A stretch of 64,000 bases of DNA from Peromyscus leucopus (taxonomy: Eukaryota; Chordata; Mammalia; Rodentia; Cricetidae). This document shows, piece after piece, positions 63,040-64,000 of this stretch. The first letter of the stretch is position 1; every line of letters begins with the position of its first letter. Location of the stretch: positions 9,821,001-9,885,000 of the forward strand of contig NC_051069.1 of the NCBI RefSeq assembly GCF_004664715.2, read 5' to 3'. The notes below the pieces were generated by a model. The model saw nothing but the letters and a program-made list of their open reading frames with translations, did no database searches and was not told the origin of the DNA. Both the position numbers and the translations under genes were made by a program.

Positions 63040-63480
63040 TCCTTTCTCAGTGTTCATGGGGGAGTTGTCCTAAGACCCCGACAGATACCCAGACCCCAGG
63101 ATCTTCCCATCCCCCATGTACATGGTGTAATATCCACACCTATGCTTGTATACTGTATACTGTGTATACCTATCCTGCATACTGAACACGTCTCTGGACT
63201 ATGATACTAACACAATGGACAAGCTTTGTCAAATTGTATTGTCTGGACCTGTGGTTTTCAACCTTCCTGATGCTGTGACCCTTTAATACAGTTCCTCATG
63301 TTGTGGTGACCCCAACCAGCCATAGAATTATTTTCATTGCTATTTTATAACTGTGGTTTTGCTACTGTTATGAATTATAATGTAAGTATCAGTGTTTTCT
63401 CGTGGTCTTAGGTGACCCCTGTGAAAAGGTCATGACCCACAGGTTGAGAAAGCTGGTCTAGGGAATAATGACAACAAAAT
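63040..63480 (+). mobile_element. Tigger/MER2-like DNA transposon, split by a hAT element
   Basis: 'catgggggagttgtcctaag' and 'cttgtatactgtatactgtg' lead to 'tgtcaaattgtattgtct' (63040-63245). The same element resumes after the insertion with 'tctagggaataatgacaaca' (63458 on). Confidence 0.65.
63249..63455 (+). mobile_element. hAT-Charlie (URR1-like) nonautonomous transposon
   Basis: 207 bp with imperfect inverted ends (CTGTGGTTTTCAACC ... GGTTGAGAAAGCTG) and the middle 'cctttaatacagttcctcat', 'gttttgctactgttatgaat'. Putative 8-bp target duplication GTCTGGAC/GTCTAGGG, decayed (5 of 8). Strand is arbitrary. Confidence 0.82.
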
Positions 63481-63493
63481 ATGTAAATCTCAG

Positions 63494-63650
63494 CCAGGTG
63501 GTGATGGTACACTTTGATCCCAGCTTTCAGAGGTAGAGGCAGGCAGATCTCTGAGTTTGAGGCATGCCTAGTCTACTGAGGAAGCCAGGGCTTCACAGGA
63601 GAAACCCTGTCTTGAAAAGCAAAAAAGAAAAAAAAAAAAAAAGCAAAAAA
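63494..63650 (+). repeat. B1 SINE
   Basis: 'gtggtgatggtacactttga' to 'gagaaaccctgtcttgaaaa' and an A/C tail. Exact 11-bp duplication GTAAATCTCAG (63483-63493, 63651-63661). Confidence 0.95.
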
Positions 63651-63698
63651 GTAAATCTCAGTACAACATAATTTTCTTCAAATATTGTAAAAAACAAA

Positions 63699-63843
63699 CT
63701 TGGCTGGACGGATGCATTTTCAGAGGCCCCAAGTTCAATTCTCCGCACCCACATCAGACATCTCATAATTGCTGTAACTCTTGTTCCAGGGGATCTCATA
63801 CCCTTTTCTGGCCTCTGTAAGAGCCTGCTCTCATATGTACATA

Positions 63844-63899
<56 letters not shown>

Positions 63900-63900
63900 T
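63699..63900 (+). repeat. B3-type SINE with (CA)n(TA)n tail
   Basis: 'ttggctggacggatgcattt', 'gtaactcttgttccagggga', then (CA)n 63844-63888 and (TA)n to 63900. Confidence 0.87.
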
Positions 63901-63907
63901 TTTTAAA

Positions 63908-64000
63908 TGCCGCGTTGGCCCATGCCTTTAACCTCTGTGGTCAGCCTCCTGAGTGAATTCCAAGCCAACTTGGTCTACATAGTAAGTTCCAGGCCAGCCA
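63908..64000 (+). repeat. B1 SINE, cut by the window edge
   Basis: 'gttggcccatgcctttaacc' to 'gtaagttccaggccagcca'; it continues past the end. Confidence 0.85.

Overview
This window is mammalian, from a muroid rodent. It is packed with rodent-specific SINEs: B1 (7SL-derived), B2/B3-type and ID-type (tRNA-derived), and B4-type composites. It also carries rodent L1 3' ends, MaLR-type LTR elements and ERVK-like proviruses. Older mammalian repeats (MIR, L2, Tigger/MER2-like, hAT-Charlie/URR1-like) lie between them. The B1 variants (a 'TTGCGCCTTTCCTGG' form and a 'TTGGTGCCTGTCCTGG' form) and the MYSERV-like proviruses point to Cricetidae (hamster, vole or deer-mouse group) rather than Mus or Rattus. 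That placement is inference; no unique gene fixes the species.

I find no convincing host protein-coding exon, rRNA, functional tRNA or CRISPR array. Every long open frame is explained by a simple repeat, a SINE or L1, a decayed retroviral gene, or a frame with no recognisable family. The window is best read as intergenic or intronic DNA.

Layout. 1-15 kb: SINE-rich unique DNA with old L1 fragments (about 2.8-5.7 kb), an L2 end, and an ERVK-like solo LTR (8535-9133). 15.05-19.72 kb: a minus-strand ERVK-like provirus that split a B3-type SINE and carries its own nested LTR, two B1s, a tandem duplication and an integrase remnant. 20-28 kb: SINEs, a TATA-containing candidate promoter (about 21.5 kb), a Tigger-like transposon, and long (TCC)n and (TG)n tracts. 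28.2-31.7 kb: a MaLR-type LTR plus internal region interrupted by a 5'-truncated L1. 32-38 kb: SINEs, a MIR and two LTR-like repeats. 38.8-42.25 kb: two partial MaLR LTRs and pieces of L1 5'UTR/ORF1 and 3'UTR, the latter interrupted by an ERVK-like solo LTR with an exact 6-bp duplication. 43.0-45.2 kb: a complete minus-strand MaLR-type element with a perfect 5-bp duplication. 45-50 kb: SINEs. 50.3-55.65 kb: a plus-strand provirus of the same family as the 15 kb one, with two LTRs, primer site, polypurine tract, disrupted gag and a B1. 56-64 kb: SINEs, a minus-strand L1 3'UTR, a 1.5-kb low-repeat stretch (59.2-60.7 kb), and a hAT element nested inside a Tigger/MER2-like element.

No genes here work together as a system. 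What can be read is the order of insertions, recorded by target-site duplications and nesting. The best leads are the related proviruses on opposite strands, LTRs that carry B1-derived U3 segments, a B1 mobilised inside a MaLR-type element, and one B1 copy whose deletions look like assembly error.
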